DNA from: Phycisphaerae bacterium
GTDB taxonomy: Bacteria > Planctomycetota > Phycisphaerae > Tepidisphaerales > Tepidisphaeraceae
Assembly (NCBI GenBank): GCA_026004655.1
Contig: BPJO01000002.1
Span: 1-64,000 of the forward strand
Direction of reading: 5' to 3'
DNA length: 64,000 nucleotides
The notes under the pieces are model-generated. The model made no database searches. It saw nothing but the letters and a program-made list of their open reading frames with translations, and was not told the origin of the DNA. This document shows positions 18,911 through 27,504 of the stretch, piece after piece. Position 1 is the first letter of the stretch; every line of letters begins with the position of its first letter. A program made the position numbers and the translations under genes.

Positions 18911-19810
18911 TCAGACCGCAGCGTGTGCGTGCACTTGTTTTTCCGCGTGATAACTCGACCTGACCATCGGTCCGGATTCGATGTGACGGATTCCTTTGGA
19001 TTCCCCGTGGTACTTCCAAAACTCAAACTCTTCGGGGGTTACCCACCGATCTACAGGAAGGTGTCGATACGTGGGTTGGAGATACTGTCCGAGCGTCAGA
19101 ATGTCACACCCAATCCCGACCAAGTCGTCCAGAACCGAGTCGATCTCGTCCCGAGTTTCACCGATCCCGAGCATCATCCCAGTTTTGCTGGTAAGTCCTT
19201 GTTGTTTAACACGTTGAAGGAGCTCCAGTGATCGTCGATATTTGGCCTGGGGTCGAACACGATAATACTGGCTGGGGACGGTTTCGATGTTATGAGCGAG
19301 GATTTCGGGTTTTTGATCGATTACCAGCTGCAGCGCGTCCCAGTTACCGCAAAAATCCGGAATCAGGACTTCGACGCTGGTGCCCGGGGACTGCAAGCGG
19401 ATTTGACGGATGGTTTCTGCCCAGATGCTTGCGCCACCGTCGGGCAATTCATCCCGGTTGACGCTGGTGATCACGACGTGACCGAGGTTCATCACAGCCA
19501 CGGCATGACCGACACGACGGGGCTCGTCCAGATCCAGTTCCGGTGGACGACCGGTGGCGATATGACAAAACCCACATGACCTCGTGCAGACATCCCCCAG
19601 GATCATGAGCGTCGCAGTGCCCGCAGACCAGCATTCTCCGATATTGGGACACTTGGCAGACTGACAAACCGTGTGAAGACGATTGTCATCGATCAGTTTT
19701 TTCAATTTCGCATATCCCTCTCCTCCGGGCATGCGCATTTTTAACCAGGAGGGTTTACGCGGACCTTTCGGTATGTCAGGCAACACCAGATGGGATAACG
19801 AAATACTCAT
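18911..19810 (-). CDS. lipA: Lipoyl synthase
   Basis: A radical-SAM enzyme that inserts two sulfurs into protein-bound octanoyl groups to make lipoyl cofactor for 2-oxoacid dehydrogenases. The 299-residue protein has both cluster motifs: the auxiliary site CX4CX5C at residues 49/54/60 and the radical-SAM CX3CX2C at 75/79/82 (CTRSCGFC). Other signatures are VITSVNRDELPDGGA, ETVPSQYYRVRPQAKY and KTGMMLGIGET, and the C-terminus contains GPMVRSSYHAE with the conserved RSSY serine. Its partner lipB is not nearby, so the gene is isolated from the rest of the pathway. Confidence 0.97.
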   Translation of the reverse strand: MSISLSHLVLPDIPKGPRKPSWLKMRMPGGEGYAKLKKLIDDNRLHTVCQSAKCPNIGECWSAGTATLMILGDVCTRSCGFCHIATGRPPELDLDEPRRVGHAVAVMNLGHVVITSVNRDELPDGGASIWAETIRQIRLQSPGTSVEVLIPDFCGNWDALQLVIDQKPEILAHNIETVPSQYYRVRPQAKYRRSLELLQRVKQQGLTSKTGMMLGIGETRDEIDSVLDDLVGIGCDILTLGQYLQPTYRHLPVDRWVTPEEFEFWKYHGESKGIRHIESGPMVRSSYHAEKQVHAHAAV

Positions 19811-19883
19811 CAGGGAAGTATCCTATGCCCCGAATCAGCTTCAAACAAGTTTCATAAAACGATAGACACGGTGCCGGTACAGC

Positions 19884-20669
19884 TTATTTTCCCCAGTTTT
19901 CCAGATGTCGACAAACTGCACTGAGCTGGTGTGCGACCTCCGCGTATTCGTTGATGCCGGAGTGGTGTTCGATACCCAACACGCCGGTGTAACCGGCCTG
20001 TTTCAGGATGGTTAACGCCATTTCCAGACGGGTTTGGCAGGTTTCCGCGGATAGATGGGTGTGCATCGCATAAGGGGCTAACGCGCGGTCAAACTCGTCC
20101 GGGGTCATTTCATTCGGTTTGCCCATGTGAAGCAAAATCCCGTACCCCGGGGAATCGACGGCTTGGTAAAGTCGGATCTGGTTGTCGACATAATCCCCAG
20201 CCCCCCAATGGGTTTCCGGACCGATTCGGTAACCTCTCTGATAGGCACGAGATGCCCATTGACGATATCGGTCGGCGATGTACTCAAAGGCCTGTTTCGA
20301 CCAATACCGTTCCCGTCCGCCCGGATCGATCCTCACCGTTCGGGCCCCTAGCTTCTCCGCAAACGCGAGATGACGTTCGGCGAGTTGACGATTGGCTTGT
20401 CTCCGGTCAGGATCGTCTTCCCAAATATGACACCCGTCCGCGTGATAATTCACGACGGTCAATCCACGAGCACGAACTTCCTGAACGACTTTTTCTTCAA
20501 ACGCAGTATTCAGATACGAGTTCGGATCCCGACCCATCATCCCCGCCCAGATGTCGGCAGTGTCGAGGTGGTACCGATAACGGCAGGTTTCTAGATACCC
20601 GAACACCGTCATCCGACCCTCGGACACCAATCCATGAAACGAGTAACCCGCGATCGACACCCGTAACAT
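19884..20669 (-). CDS. Sugar phosphate isomerase/epimerase-like TIM barrel
   Basis: About 261 residues from the ATG at 20669 (MLRVSIAGYSFHGL); the open frame runs further upstream but that part has no family resemblance. AP-endonuclease-2/xylose-isomerase-like barrel features include VVNYHADGCHIWED, ERHLAFAEKLGARTVRIDPG, IGPETHWGAG, MHTHLSAETC and GVLGIEHHSGI, giving the usual His/Glu/Asp metal ligands. Such proteins act on sugars or inositol derivatives. No neighbour indicates the substrate. Confidence 0.75.
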   Translation of the reverse strand: MLRVSIAGYSFHGLVSEGRMTVFGYLETCRYRYHLDTADIWAGMMGRDPNSYLNTAFEEKVVQEVRARGLTVVNYHADGCHIWEDDPDRRQANRQLAERHLAFAEKLGARTVRIDPGGRERYWSKQAFEYIADRYRQWASRAYQRGYRIGPETHWGAGDYVDNQIRLYQAVDSPGYGILLHMGKPNEMTPDEFDRALAPYAMHTHLSAETCQTRLEMALTILKQAGYTGVLGIEHHSGINEYAEVAHQLSAVCRHLENWGK

Positions 20670-20845
20670 CAAACCCTTTGTCCTTCCTGGGTTTATAACG
20701 GTATCTCCGTCAAGATACGACCTGCGTGGTAGGCGGGTCGTCGTCATGCGAACTGCTTTGACACGTAAATGAACCGCCAAAACTGAGAAACGCAATTCCC
20801 ACAACTAACACAAGTTGCCAAGACAGCTTCATATATGGATTGACG

Positions 20846-21421
20846 TCACCGGATCACATCAATAACCGATTTCAGGTTGTCTTGATTCATCGGGGTCACT
20901 TTCTGATACACCAGTTCTTGGGCATATAGCTGGGGGTTTTCAAGGTTGTCTTGAATAAGCTTTTCCAGGTCTTGCGGGCCATTAGTCGATTGGCCTTTCA
21001 GAAACTCCGGATTGATCCCGCGGACGCGAACTTGTTCTTCATCCAAGTTGATGCGGGCGACGATATATCGATTGTTCATCGCATCTGGGTTTTGAAGCAT
21101 CGGGACCGAATACGTTTCCAACGACAAGAACGTCTGCCCCGCGATCGTGCTGACCCAACCGCGAAACATCAGTGAACTGCGAATGACCCGTTTGTCTGCC
21201 GAGTTTTCGACGCGATACGATTGGATCAGATAATTATGATCGTTCATCCGATGAACCGCCCAGACGTCATTCCCGGTTTCGTCTTGACGATGCCAAAGGC
21301 CGATCAATTTCGGATCGACCACAGCCGTCTCCGGATCGCCCACATACGTAGGCAAGCATCCCGTCGCCATTAACATCAAGCACAAGATCACTCCCTGAAG
21401 TTTTGATGAAGTTGGTCGCAT
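20846..21421 (-). CDS. Putative lipoprotein, unknown function
   Basis: About 191 residues starting at the ATG at 21421, where a signal sequence ends in the lipobox LMLMATGCLPTY. The longer frame upstream lacks a better start. The body has a beta-strand-rich pattern with KLIGLWHRQDETGNDVWAVHR and NYLIQSYRVE, reminiscent of lipocalin-like or DUF-type calycin folds, but I do not recognise a named family. Probably anchored in the outer or inner membrane facing the periplasm. It stands alone, divergent from ffh. Confidence 0.55.
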   Translation of the reverse strand: MRPTSSKLQGVILCLMLMATGCLPTYVGDPETAVVDPKLIGLWHRQDETGNDVWAVHRMNDHNYLIQSYRVENSADKRVIRSSLMFRGWVSTIAGQTFLSLETYSVPMLQNPDAMNNRYIVARINLDEEQVRVRGINPEFLKGQSTNGPQDLEKLIQDNLENPQLYAQELVYQKVTPMNQDNLKSVIDVIR

Positions 21422-21707
21422 AATGTTATAGTTATAGTATTTCGTATGGTATCCCAGTCGATGCTCCCGGAACAATTCAACTGCTTTTTTTGAACACAGA
21501 AGCAACAGTTTCTGCAAGATTCATTTTCAGTCGCGCAACACCATTGGGGGGCAAAATAAATTATTTTTACTCATTTTTGAGGAAATTTCGCGATTTTCCG
21601 CTCTTTTGCATGGAAAAGTGCGCACCACCTCCGGGTTATGATGAAGGGGTACTGTACACGGGTCCAGACGCATTGGGAATTGTCTGATCCGGGGGTAAAA
21701 TAGAATC

Positions 21708-23180
21708 ATGTTCGATGTATTGACTGACAAGTTCACTTCCGTATTTCGCTCGTTATCCGGTAAGGGAAAAATAAGCGAAGAGAATATCCGTGACGCGATG
21801 CGTGAAGTACGCACCGCGCTTTTGGAAGCCGATGTCAATCTCAAAGTCGTGAACGACTTTTGCGAGCACGTTATCCAAAAGGCTATCGGTCAGGAGGTGA
21901 TCAAGTCACTTCAGCCGGCGCAGTTGATGGTCAAGATCGTCAATGACGAACTGGTCAACTTGATGGGTCCGGTGGATACGACGATTTATACGGTCAGTCC
22001 CGGTCCGACGGTTATTATGATGTGCGGTCTTCAGGGGTCGGGTAAGACGACCACGTGCGGGAAGCTGGCGTTGTTTCTTAGGAAAAAGGGTCACCAACCG
22101 ATGTTGGCAGCCGTGGACCTGCAAAGACCGGCTGCGGTCGAACAGCTTCGGACGCTCGGTCAACAGACGCAGACACCCGTTTATGCCGACGATTCACGGG
22201 TCGCTTCTCACGGACAGGTGGCCCCCGGTGCTGCTGTCGCGGTCGCACGAGCAGCCGTCCAGGAAGCCAAAAGGCAAGGTCGGGATATCCTGATCCTCGA
22301 TACCGCTGGACGACTCGCGATCGACCATGAGTTGATGCAGGAACTCAAAGACGTTCACGACGCTGTTCAACCACATCAAATTTTCCTCGTTCTTGATGCG
22401 ATGACCGGACAGGATGCGGTCAATTCTGCTAAAGCGTTCAATGAAAAATTAGAACTCGATGGACTGGTTCTCACCAAGTTCGATTCCGACACCCGGGGCG
22501 GAGCGTTGTTGTCGGCCAAGATGGTTACCGGAAAACCGGTGAAGTTTCTAGGCGTCGGTGAAAAACTCGAAAACCTCGAAGAGTTTCGACCCGAAGGTGT
22601 CGCTAGTCGAATCCTCGGGATGGGCGATATTGTTGGTCTGGTCGAAGAAGCTCATAAACAGTTCGACATGGAACAACAGGCCAAACTGGCCGAGAAGATG
22701 GAAAAAGGGGAGTTTACCCTTGACGACTTTATCGGTCAGATGACCCAAATCCGAAAACTCGGTCCGATGGGAAAAATCCTGGGAATGATTCCCGGAATGA
22801 GCGAACTGGCCAAGAACGTGAACATGAACGGTGAAGGCGTCGAAAGCCACATGGGACGCATGCAGGCGATTTACAACTCCATGACCCGGGTCGAACGCAA
22901 AAAGCCCGATCTGATTGACGCGCCTCGCCGTCGTCGTATCGCCCGTGGGGCAGGGGTAGACCCCAACGACGTCAGTCAGTTTCTCAAACAGTTCGAGATG
23001 AGTCGAAACATGATGCGGGCCGTCGGTGGAATGAACATGCTCAGCCGGATGAAGCTCATGCGCGGGCTCATGAGCGGAAACCTCGGCGCAATCGCCCAAC
23101 CCGGCGCTAACCTTCTGAAAACCAAACGCTCGGGGTGGCAGGAAAAGAAAGACCGTAACCGAAAAGGCAAAAAAAGGTGA
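21708..23180 (+). CDS. ffh: Signal recognition particle protein Ffh (SRP54)
   Basis: The GTPase subunit of SRP, which with 4.5S RNA delivers nascent membrane proteins to FtsY. The 490-residue protein has the helical N domain, the G domain with P-loop GLQGSGKTTT (residues 107-116), DTAGRL (G3) and TKFDSDTRGG (G4 and following), and a Met-rich M domain with KLGPMGKILGMIPGM and MNMLSRMKLMRG. The basic tail KKDRNRKGKKR is typical. It is followed after 9 bases by recX, so the two are probably co-transcribed. I found no SRP RNA gene next to it. Confidence 0.97.
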   Translation: MFDVLTDKFTSVFRSLSGKGKISEENIRDAMREVRTALLEADVNLKVVNDFCEHVIQKAIGQEVIKSLQPAQLMVKIVNDELVNLMGPVDTTIYTVSPGPTVIMMCGLQGSGKTTTCGKLALFLRKKGHQPMLAAVDLQRPAAVEQLRTLGQQTQTPVYADDSRVASHGQVAPGAAVAVARAAVQEAKRQGRDILILDTAGRLAIDHELMQELKDVHDAVQPHQIFLVLDAMTGQDAVNSAKAFNEKLELDGLVLTKFDSDTRGGALLSAKMVTGKPVKFLGVGEKLENLEEFRPEGVASRILGMGDIVGLVEEAHKQFDMEQQAKLAEKMEKGEFTLDDFIGQMTQIRKLGPMGKILGMIPGMSELAKNVNMNGEGVESHMGRMQAIYNSMTRVERKKPDLIDAPRRRRIARGAGVDPNDVSQFLKQFEMSRNMMRAVGGMNMLSRMKLMRGLMSGNLGAIAQPGANLLKTKRSGWQEKKDRNRKGKKR

Positions 23181-23189
23181 GGACTTGTC

Positions 23190-23849
23190 ATGCCTCTCAT
23201 CACGCAGATCAAGATCACCAGACGGCGACCTGATCGGCGTTCGGTGTATCTGGATGGGGCGTTCGCGTTTGCCTGCCATCTGAATGTGATCGCCAGATTC
23301 GGTTTGCGGGAAGGCTTAACCCTTTCGGAAAATGACCTGATTCGTATACGACAAGGCGAGGTTCGACAGGAATGTTTTGACCGGGCATTAAAATATCTCG
23401 AAAAAAGACTCCATTCACGCAAGGAACTGACCGACAAACTTCAACGTCAGGAGTATCCCCCCGATCTGATCGAATCCGTGATGGATCAGTTGTCGCAGAT
23501 GGGATACGTGAACGATAAACGTTTTGCAGAGATCCGACTGGAAGCCGCAGCACAGTACAAAAAACAAGGTCCCCATCGGGCACGATCGGAACTGATCAAG
23601 AAAGGGATCGAACCGGAACTAGCCAGGCGAATGACCGAACAGGTCTATGAATCTCATGACAATATGAAGGTGGCCCGGGAACTGGCGCGAAAGAAACTTG
23701 CTTCGTTGTCCGGCATCGAACCTGAGCAGGCCCGTCGTCGATTATACGGAATGTTGTTAAGACGCGGGTTTGACTACAATACCATCCGTCCGGTGGTGGA
23801 AGAAGTGCTCGGACGGATCGAAAACGACTTCGAAACAGATTTCACGTGA
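23190..23849 (+). CDS. recX: Regulatory protein RecX
   Basis: RecX modulates RecA filament growth. This 219-residue protein contains the three-helix repeats of the family: CFDRALKYLEKRLHSRKELTDKL, then LSQMGYVNDKRFAEIRLEAAA (the GYVND/RFA signature), and a C-terminal repeat with ARRRLYGMLLRRGFDYNTI. Length is within the usual range. recA is not in the window. It lies 9 bases after ffh. Confidence 0.88.
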   Translation: MPLITQIKITRRRPDRRSVYLDGAFAFACHLNVIARFGLREGLTLSENDLIRIRQGEVRQECFDRALKYLEKRLHSRKELTDKLQRQEYPPDLIESVMDQLSQMGYVNDKRFAEIRLEAAAQYKKQGPHRARSELIKKGIEPELARRMTEQVYESHDNMKVARELARKKLASLSGIEPEQARRRLYGMLLRRGFDYNTIRPVVEEVLGRIENDFETDFT

Positions 23850-23876
23850 AACGGATCACAGAAACTTCAAAAGGGA

Positions 23877-23906
23877 TTGACAACCCGTTCGAGCGATCAT
23901 TAATCT
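23877..23906 (+). promoter_or_regulatory. Sigma-70-type promoter for the structured RNA/aroF leader
   Basis: TTGACA (23877-23882, perfect -35) is followed after 18 bases by TAATCT (23901-23906). A transcript would begin near 23912, exactly at the first paired base of the structured RNA described next. It follows the recX stop by only 27 bases. Confidence 0.55.
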
Positions 23907-23911
23907 TGTAA

Positions 23912-24046
23912 TATGCAGTTCGTGCTGGCTCAGTTCGGTTTTTGGTTTACCGCATATTTTTATGCGGCTAGAAAGGCCCCGTCCTGAGCCTGACTGCATC
24001 ATTCAAGCGTCAACCAACCTCGGGACCCGTTCCCGAGGTTTTTTTT
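23912..24046 (+). ncRNA. Candidate small RNA or transcription attenuator upstream of DAHP synthase
   Basis: Not in any gene, and strongly structured. ATGCAGT (23913-23919) pairs with ACTGCAT (23993-23999). Inside it GGCTCAG (23927-23933) pairs with CTGAGCC (23984-23990). A central hairpin CCGCATA/TATGCGG (23950-23967) has a TTTT loop. All three stems are 7 perfect pairs and are joined by asymmetric loops. A 10-pair terminator closes the unit 59 bases before the DAHP synthase start. It has its own promoter. It does not match SRP RNA, 6S RNA, tmRNA or any riboswitch core I know. It is either a free-standing sRNA or an attenuator controlling aromatic amino acid synthesis. Confidence 0.55.
24016..24046 (+). 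terminator. Rho-independent terminator
   Basis: AACCTCGGGA (24016-24025), loop CCCGT, TCCCGAGGTT (24031-24040), then a continuous T run to 24046. Ten perfect pairs make this a strong terminator. Because the next start codon is at 24106, transcription of the DAHP synthase gene must either read through it or begin after it. Confidence 0.85.
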
Positions 24047-24105
24047 GGTAGGTGGTCTATGAATCGAACTTTGTTTCAGTCCGGAGCATGGTTTGGAGGT
24101 GTCCG

Positions 24106-25122
24106 ATGATCGTGGTGATGAAGTTGGAATCAAGCCAGGAACAGCTGCAGCACGTGGTGCAAAGGGTGAGAGAAATGGGATTAAAGGAACATGTGATCGT
24201 TGGAGAGGAAAGAACCGTTGTCGCTTGTGTGGGGAACGAGCGGTTCATGGATCAGAGCGTGATCGAGACACTTCCGGGAGTAGATAAGGTGCTTCCGATT
24301 CTGGCGCCGTACAAGATGGCGTCGCGGGAAGTGAAAAAGGATCGAACGGTGGTCCCATTAGGCAACGGGGCATCGATCGGGGGTAAAAAAATCGGGGTCA
24401 TTGCTGGTCCGTGTTCTGTGGAGTCCCGGGAGCAGATCATCGAGATCGCGCACCGGATGAAAGCCGCCGGGGCGGTGGGGCTTCGGGGTGGAGCTTTCAA
24501 ACCCCGGACCAACCCGTACAGCTTTCAGGGGATGGGTGAAGAGGGATTGAAGTATCTTGCCCAGGCTCGTGAACAAACCGGTCTGGCGATCGTGACCGAA
24601 GTGATGAGCATCGATCAGGTTGAACTGGTTTGTGAGTACGCGGACGTACTTCAGATCGGAGCCCGAAACATGCAGAACTTCAATCTCCTGTCACGTGTCG
24701 GGGAATGTGACAAACCGGTGCTCCTGAAACGGGGTTTGAGCGCGACAATGGAAGAGTTCCTTCTAGCGGCCGAATATGTGATGGCCAGGGGAAACCGAAA
24801 CGTGATTCTGTGCGAACGGGGAATCCGGACGTTTGAAGAATATGTGCGAAACACCCTCCCACTAGCGATCGTCCCGGCCCTTCAACGAGTGACCCATCTT
24901 CCTGTGATCGTTGATCCGAGCCACGGGACGGGCAAAAGCTACCTGGTCGAACCAATGTGTCGCGCGAGCGTGGCAGCCGGGTGTGATGGACTGATCATCG
25001 AAACACACCTGGATCCCGAGCACGCTCTGACCGACGGCGCCCAAAGTCTGACACCAGATCAATTTGCCGACATGATGAAAAACATCCGCAGGGTCGCCAG
25101 GGCGGTCGATCGGGAGGTTTGA
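24106..25122 (+). CDS. aroF: 3-deoxy-7-phosphoheptulonate (DAHP) synthase
   Basis: Condenses phosphoenolpyruvate and erythrose 4-phosphate in the first step of the shikimate pathway. I start at the ATG at 24106 (MIVVMKLESS) because GGAGGT lies 6 bases upstream; a longer frame begins at 24052. Residues 1-70 form a ferredoxin-like/ACT-like regulatory domain. The barrel follows with GVIAGPCSVESREQ, GAVGLRGGAFKPRTNPYSF, KPVLLKRGLSATMEEF, CERGIRTFE and PVIVDPSHGTGK. This fits the short, regulatory-domain type (about 338 residues). The upstream terminator and RNA suggest control by attenuation. Confidence 0.93.
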   Translation: MIVVMKLESSQEQLQHVVQRVREMGLKEHVIVGEERTVVACVGNERFMDQSVIETLPGVDKVLPILAPYKMASREVKKDRTVVPLGNGASIGGKKIGVIAGPCSVESREQIIEIAHRMKAAGAVGLRGGAFKPRTNPYSFQGMGEEGLKYLAQAREQTGLAIVTEVMSIDQVELVCEYADVLQIGARNMQNFNLLSRVGECDKPVLLKRGLSATMEEFLLAAEYVMARGNRNVILCERGIRTFEEYVRNTLPLAIVPALQRVTHLPVIVDPSHGTGKSYLVEPMCRASVAAGCDGLIIETHLDPEHALTDGAQSLTPDQFADMMKNIRRVARAVDREV

Positions 25123-25182
25123 CACGCAGTGCATCAAATCTTTCGGTCCACCGGGTTGGTCGGAGCTTGCTGTACGGACCGG

Positions 25183-25632
25183 TCATTCAGGACGACGCTG
25201 AACCAGAAGGATGTGTTCGCAAGCCAAAACGCATTCATCACGCTGATTGAGCACTTCGACTTTTTCGATCACGCGACCATAGGTCGGTCGTTTGGGATCG
25301 GGTTCTTTGGACGCGATGGTGACACGGCTTCGGATGGTGTCTCCGATGAAGACCGGTTTCGGGAAACGGAGTTTTTCATAACCGTAAGTGAATGCTGCCG
25401 GGTTGATCCGGCCAGCGGTTAGTCCGATCCCGATCGTAAATGTCATCGTCCCATGCGCGATACGCTGTCCGAAGGGAGATCGTTTCATGAACTCCGCATC
25501 GAGGTGATGTGGAAAGAAATCTCCCGAATGTCCGGCATGGATGACAAAATCGGTTTCTGTGATCGTACGTCCGTGTGTCAGACGTGTTTGGCCAACTACA
25601 TAATCTTCGAAATAGCAAGGTTGATCATTCAT
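25183..25632 (-). CDS. MaoC-family hydratase/dehydratase
   Basis: A 149-residue hot-dog protein expected to hydrate or dehydrate an enoyl-CoA. Start at the ATG at 25632. The hydratase motif is clear: HAGHSGDFFPHHLDAEF with the catalytic Asp/His pattern, then FGQRIAHGTMTFTIGIG. The second half has the usual GDTIRSRVTI strand and ends in CVLACEHILLV. Its start lies inside the end of the iclR-type gene (8-base overlap), so both are one transcript, divergent from the dehydrogenase-BMC operon. With the CoA-transferase there it suggests that a CoA thioester is formed and then (de)hydrated. Confidence 0.85.
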   Translation of the reverse strand: MNDQPCYFEDYVVGQTRLTHGRTITETDFVIHAGHSGDFFPHHLDAEFMKRSPFGQRIAHGTMTFTIGIGLTAGRINPAAFTYGYEKLRFPKPVFIGDTIRSRVTIASKEPDPKRPTYGRVIEKVEVLNQRDECVLACEHILLVQRRPE

Positions 25633-26380
25633 GAATAGGCTCCGTATACCCGAGCGACAATGACAGTCGCGCAGCGGCCGACACAAGAATCTGACGGGCG
25701 CTAATGATGGTTTCGGCGTTTTCGCCTCGTTTAGACAGATAAGGAATGGTTAAAGCTGCAATTACCTGCCCGCTGGCGTCTCGGACCGGACAGGCAAGAT
25801 CAATCACACCTCGGATGCTGCGGCTTCGGTGTTGTTCAAATCCTCTTCTTCGGGTTTTTTCTAGTCTGGTAATCAAATCACTCTGCCAAGACGGATCCCA
25901 AGGTTTCCAAGCCATCAGTACTATCCCCGAAGCGGTAGCGGACATTGGAAAACGAGTCCCAATTCGAACGGACAAAGACCGCGGACCGGGGGAATCGACA
26001 TTCGCGATCACCAGAATCTGATTGTCGTGTTCTATGGACAAATGACAGGATTGTTCGGTGATATTGGCAATATCCTGCAACACCGGCAAAGATAATTCCA
26101 GCAAAGATCGAGTCCGGGGGTGTCGATGGCTAAGCTCAAAAAGCTTGCCCGAGAGGGTAAACACGTCCCCCGGAGCGGTTCGAAGCAGATAACCTCGCTT
26201 TTGAAGACACAGTAGCATCCTGAATATTTCGGTATGTGTACGTCCTAGTCGGTCGGCGATCTGACTTTGAGTCAGCCCATCCGGTTCCGAAGCCAGAAGT
26301 TCCAAAATATCAAGCCCCTTTTCTAAAGCCGGTGCGGCATAGGGGTCCGCGAAAGGTTTAGGGTAGGTTGACGGTGGCAT
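25625..26380 (-). CDS. IclR-family transcriptional regulator
   Basis: About 251 residues from the ATG at 26380; the longer open frame upstream crosses the control region. A winged helix-turn-helix (ALEKGLDILELLASEPDGLT, QIADRLGRTHTEIFRMLLCL) is followed by an IclR effector domain with GTRFPMSATASGIVLMAW and IDLACPVRDASGQVIAALTI. IclR proteins usually sense a pathway metabolite. It is divergent from the adjacent catabolic operon, with 61 bases between start codons and an inverted repeat in between, the usual layout for a local regulator. Confidence 0.9.
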   Translation of the reverse strand: MPPSTYPKPFADPYAAPALEKGLDILELLASEPDGLTQSQIADRLGRTHTEIFRMLLCLQKRGYLLRTAPGDVFTLSGKLFELSHRHPRTRSLLELSLPVLQDIANITEQSCHLSIEHDNQILVIANVDSPGPRSLSVRIGTRFPMSATASGIVLMAWKPWDPSWQSDLITRLEKTRRRGFEQHRSRSIRGVIDLACPVRDASGQVIAALTIPYLSKRGENAETIISARQILVSAAARLSLSLGYTEPIHE

Positions 26381-26386
26381 GATCTT

Positions 26387-26423
26387 ATGTTCACATATAA
26401 ACAAGTTATTTGTCAATGAACAT
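26387..26423. promoter_or_regulatory. Inverted repeat, likely IclR operator
   Basis: ATGTTCA (26387-26393) and TGAACAT (26417-26423) are perfect inverted copies whose starts are 30 bases apart, about three helical turns, in the AT-rich gap between the iclR-type and dehydrogenase genes. Two dimers or one tetramer could bind both arms and control both directions. Confidence 0.5.
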
Positions 26424-26441
26424 TTAAATGCGGAGGCGTTC

Positions 26442-27500
26442 GTGACCCTCTCCCACGGATCACTTTTTTCCTGGCCTTTGCCTACTTGTCCTCGCCCGAT
26501 TGTTCTGATCGGAGCTGGCGGGATCGTCAATGACGCGCATCTTCCCGCTTATCGCAAAGCGGATCTTCCCGTGATCGGGGTGTTTGATGTGAATACCGAC
26601 CGGTGCAACCAAACAGCAGAGAAATGGGGAGTGCGAGCGTTTGACACTTTAGAGCGTGCTTTGACAGTTCCGGGTGCCGTGTTTGATATAGCAGTCCCCC
26701 CGGAGTTTGCTTACGAGGTGGTGCGTCAACTTCCGGAGGGTTCGACCGTTTTGATTCAGAAACCGATGGGAACTGATCTGCAGGATGCACGTCGGATTCG
26801 GGACCTCTGTCGAACAAAAAAACTGATCGCTGCGGTTAACTTTCAGCTCCGTTTTGCGCCAGTCATGCTAGGAGTTCGATCCATTCTGGATTCGGGCTTA
26901 CTTGGAAAGATTGTTGACGTTTCGTTTCATTTTAACTTGCGAACACCTTGGGAGCTATTCCCGTTTCTGAAAAAGCTCAAGCGGTGCGAAATTTTGGTTC
27001 ATACCATCCATCATCTGGATTTTTGCCGCTATCTGCTCGGAGAACCCAAGGGGGTTTACGCTCGTACGGTTCGTCATCCGGACTATCCGGAATTGGCGAG
27101 TGTGAAAACGTCCATCATCCTGGATTATGGCCAGGAAGTTCGTTGCTGTCTTTCGATCAATCATACCTATTCGTTTGGTCCTGATGATGAGTGCGCGGAT
27201 GTCCGAATCCAAGGCACTTGCGGGGCCATTCGGGTTTCTTTAGGACTATTGCTGAACTATCCGGAAGGCAAACCAGAAACTCTTGATTATTGCACGAAGC
27301 AAGCCTCTTGGCAGCATGTTCCTGTAGGGGGGCGTTGGTTTCCAGACGGTTTTATGGGGATTATGAGCAACCTTCAACGATACGCTGCGGGAGAGGATCC
27401 CGAGCTGATTACAAATGTTCAAGACGCGTACCGGACCATGGCATTGGTCGAAGCGTGTTATGTGTCAGACGCTCAGGGGGCCACACCCATTCCGGATTGA
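26442..27500 (+). CDS. Gfo/Idh/MocA-family dehydrogenase
   Basis: An NAD(P)-dependent sugar or polyol dehydrogenase-type protein of about 352 residues. The GTG at 26442 follows GGAGG by 5 bases and is preferred over the ATG at 26379, which would cross the operator. The Rossmann start PIVLIGAGGIVNDAHLPAYRK and the motif EKPxG-like IQKPMGTDL (Gln replaces the usual Glu) are visible. RCEILVHTIHHLDFCRYLLG contains the expected catalytic His/Asp region. First gene of the operon ending in the BMC-T protein; the gap to the next gene is 4 bases. It probably oxidises or reduces the sugar-like substrate of the pathway. Confidence 0.85.
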   Translation: MTLSHGSLFSWPLPTCPRPIVLIGAGGIVNDAHLPAYRKADLPVIGVFDVNTDRCNQTAEKWGVRAFDTLERALTVPGAVFDIAVPPEFAYEVVRQLPEGSTVLIQKPMGTDLQDARRIRDLCRTKKLIAAVNFQLRFAPVMLGVRSILDSGLLGKIVDVSFHFNLRTPWELFPFLKKLKRCEILVHTIHHLDFCRYLLGEPKGVYARTVRHPDYPELASVKTSIILDYGQEVRCCLSINHTYSFGPDDECADVRIQGTCGAIRVSLGLLLNYPEGKPETLDYCTKQASWQHVPVGGRWFPDGFMGIMSNLQRYAAGEDPELITNVQDAYRTMALVEACYVSDAQGATPIPD

Positions 27501-27504
27501 GAAT

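Noticed and set aside
22548..23279. 243-codon frame antisense to ffh
   Set aside because: Shadow of the conserved SRP54 gene, His-rich artefact, no family resemblance.
23912..24046. SRP RNA (4.5S) gene near ffh
   Set aside because: The structured RNA lacks the conserved GGAAGG/AGCAGC loop motif of SRP helix 8.
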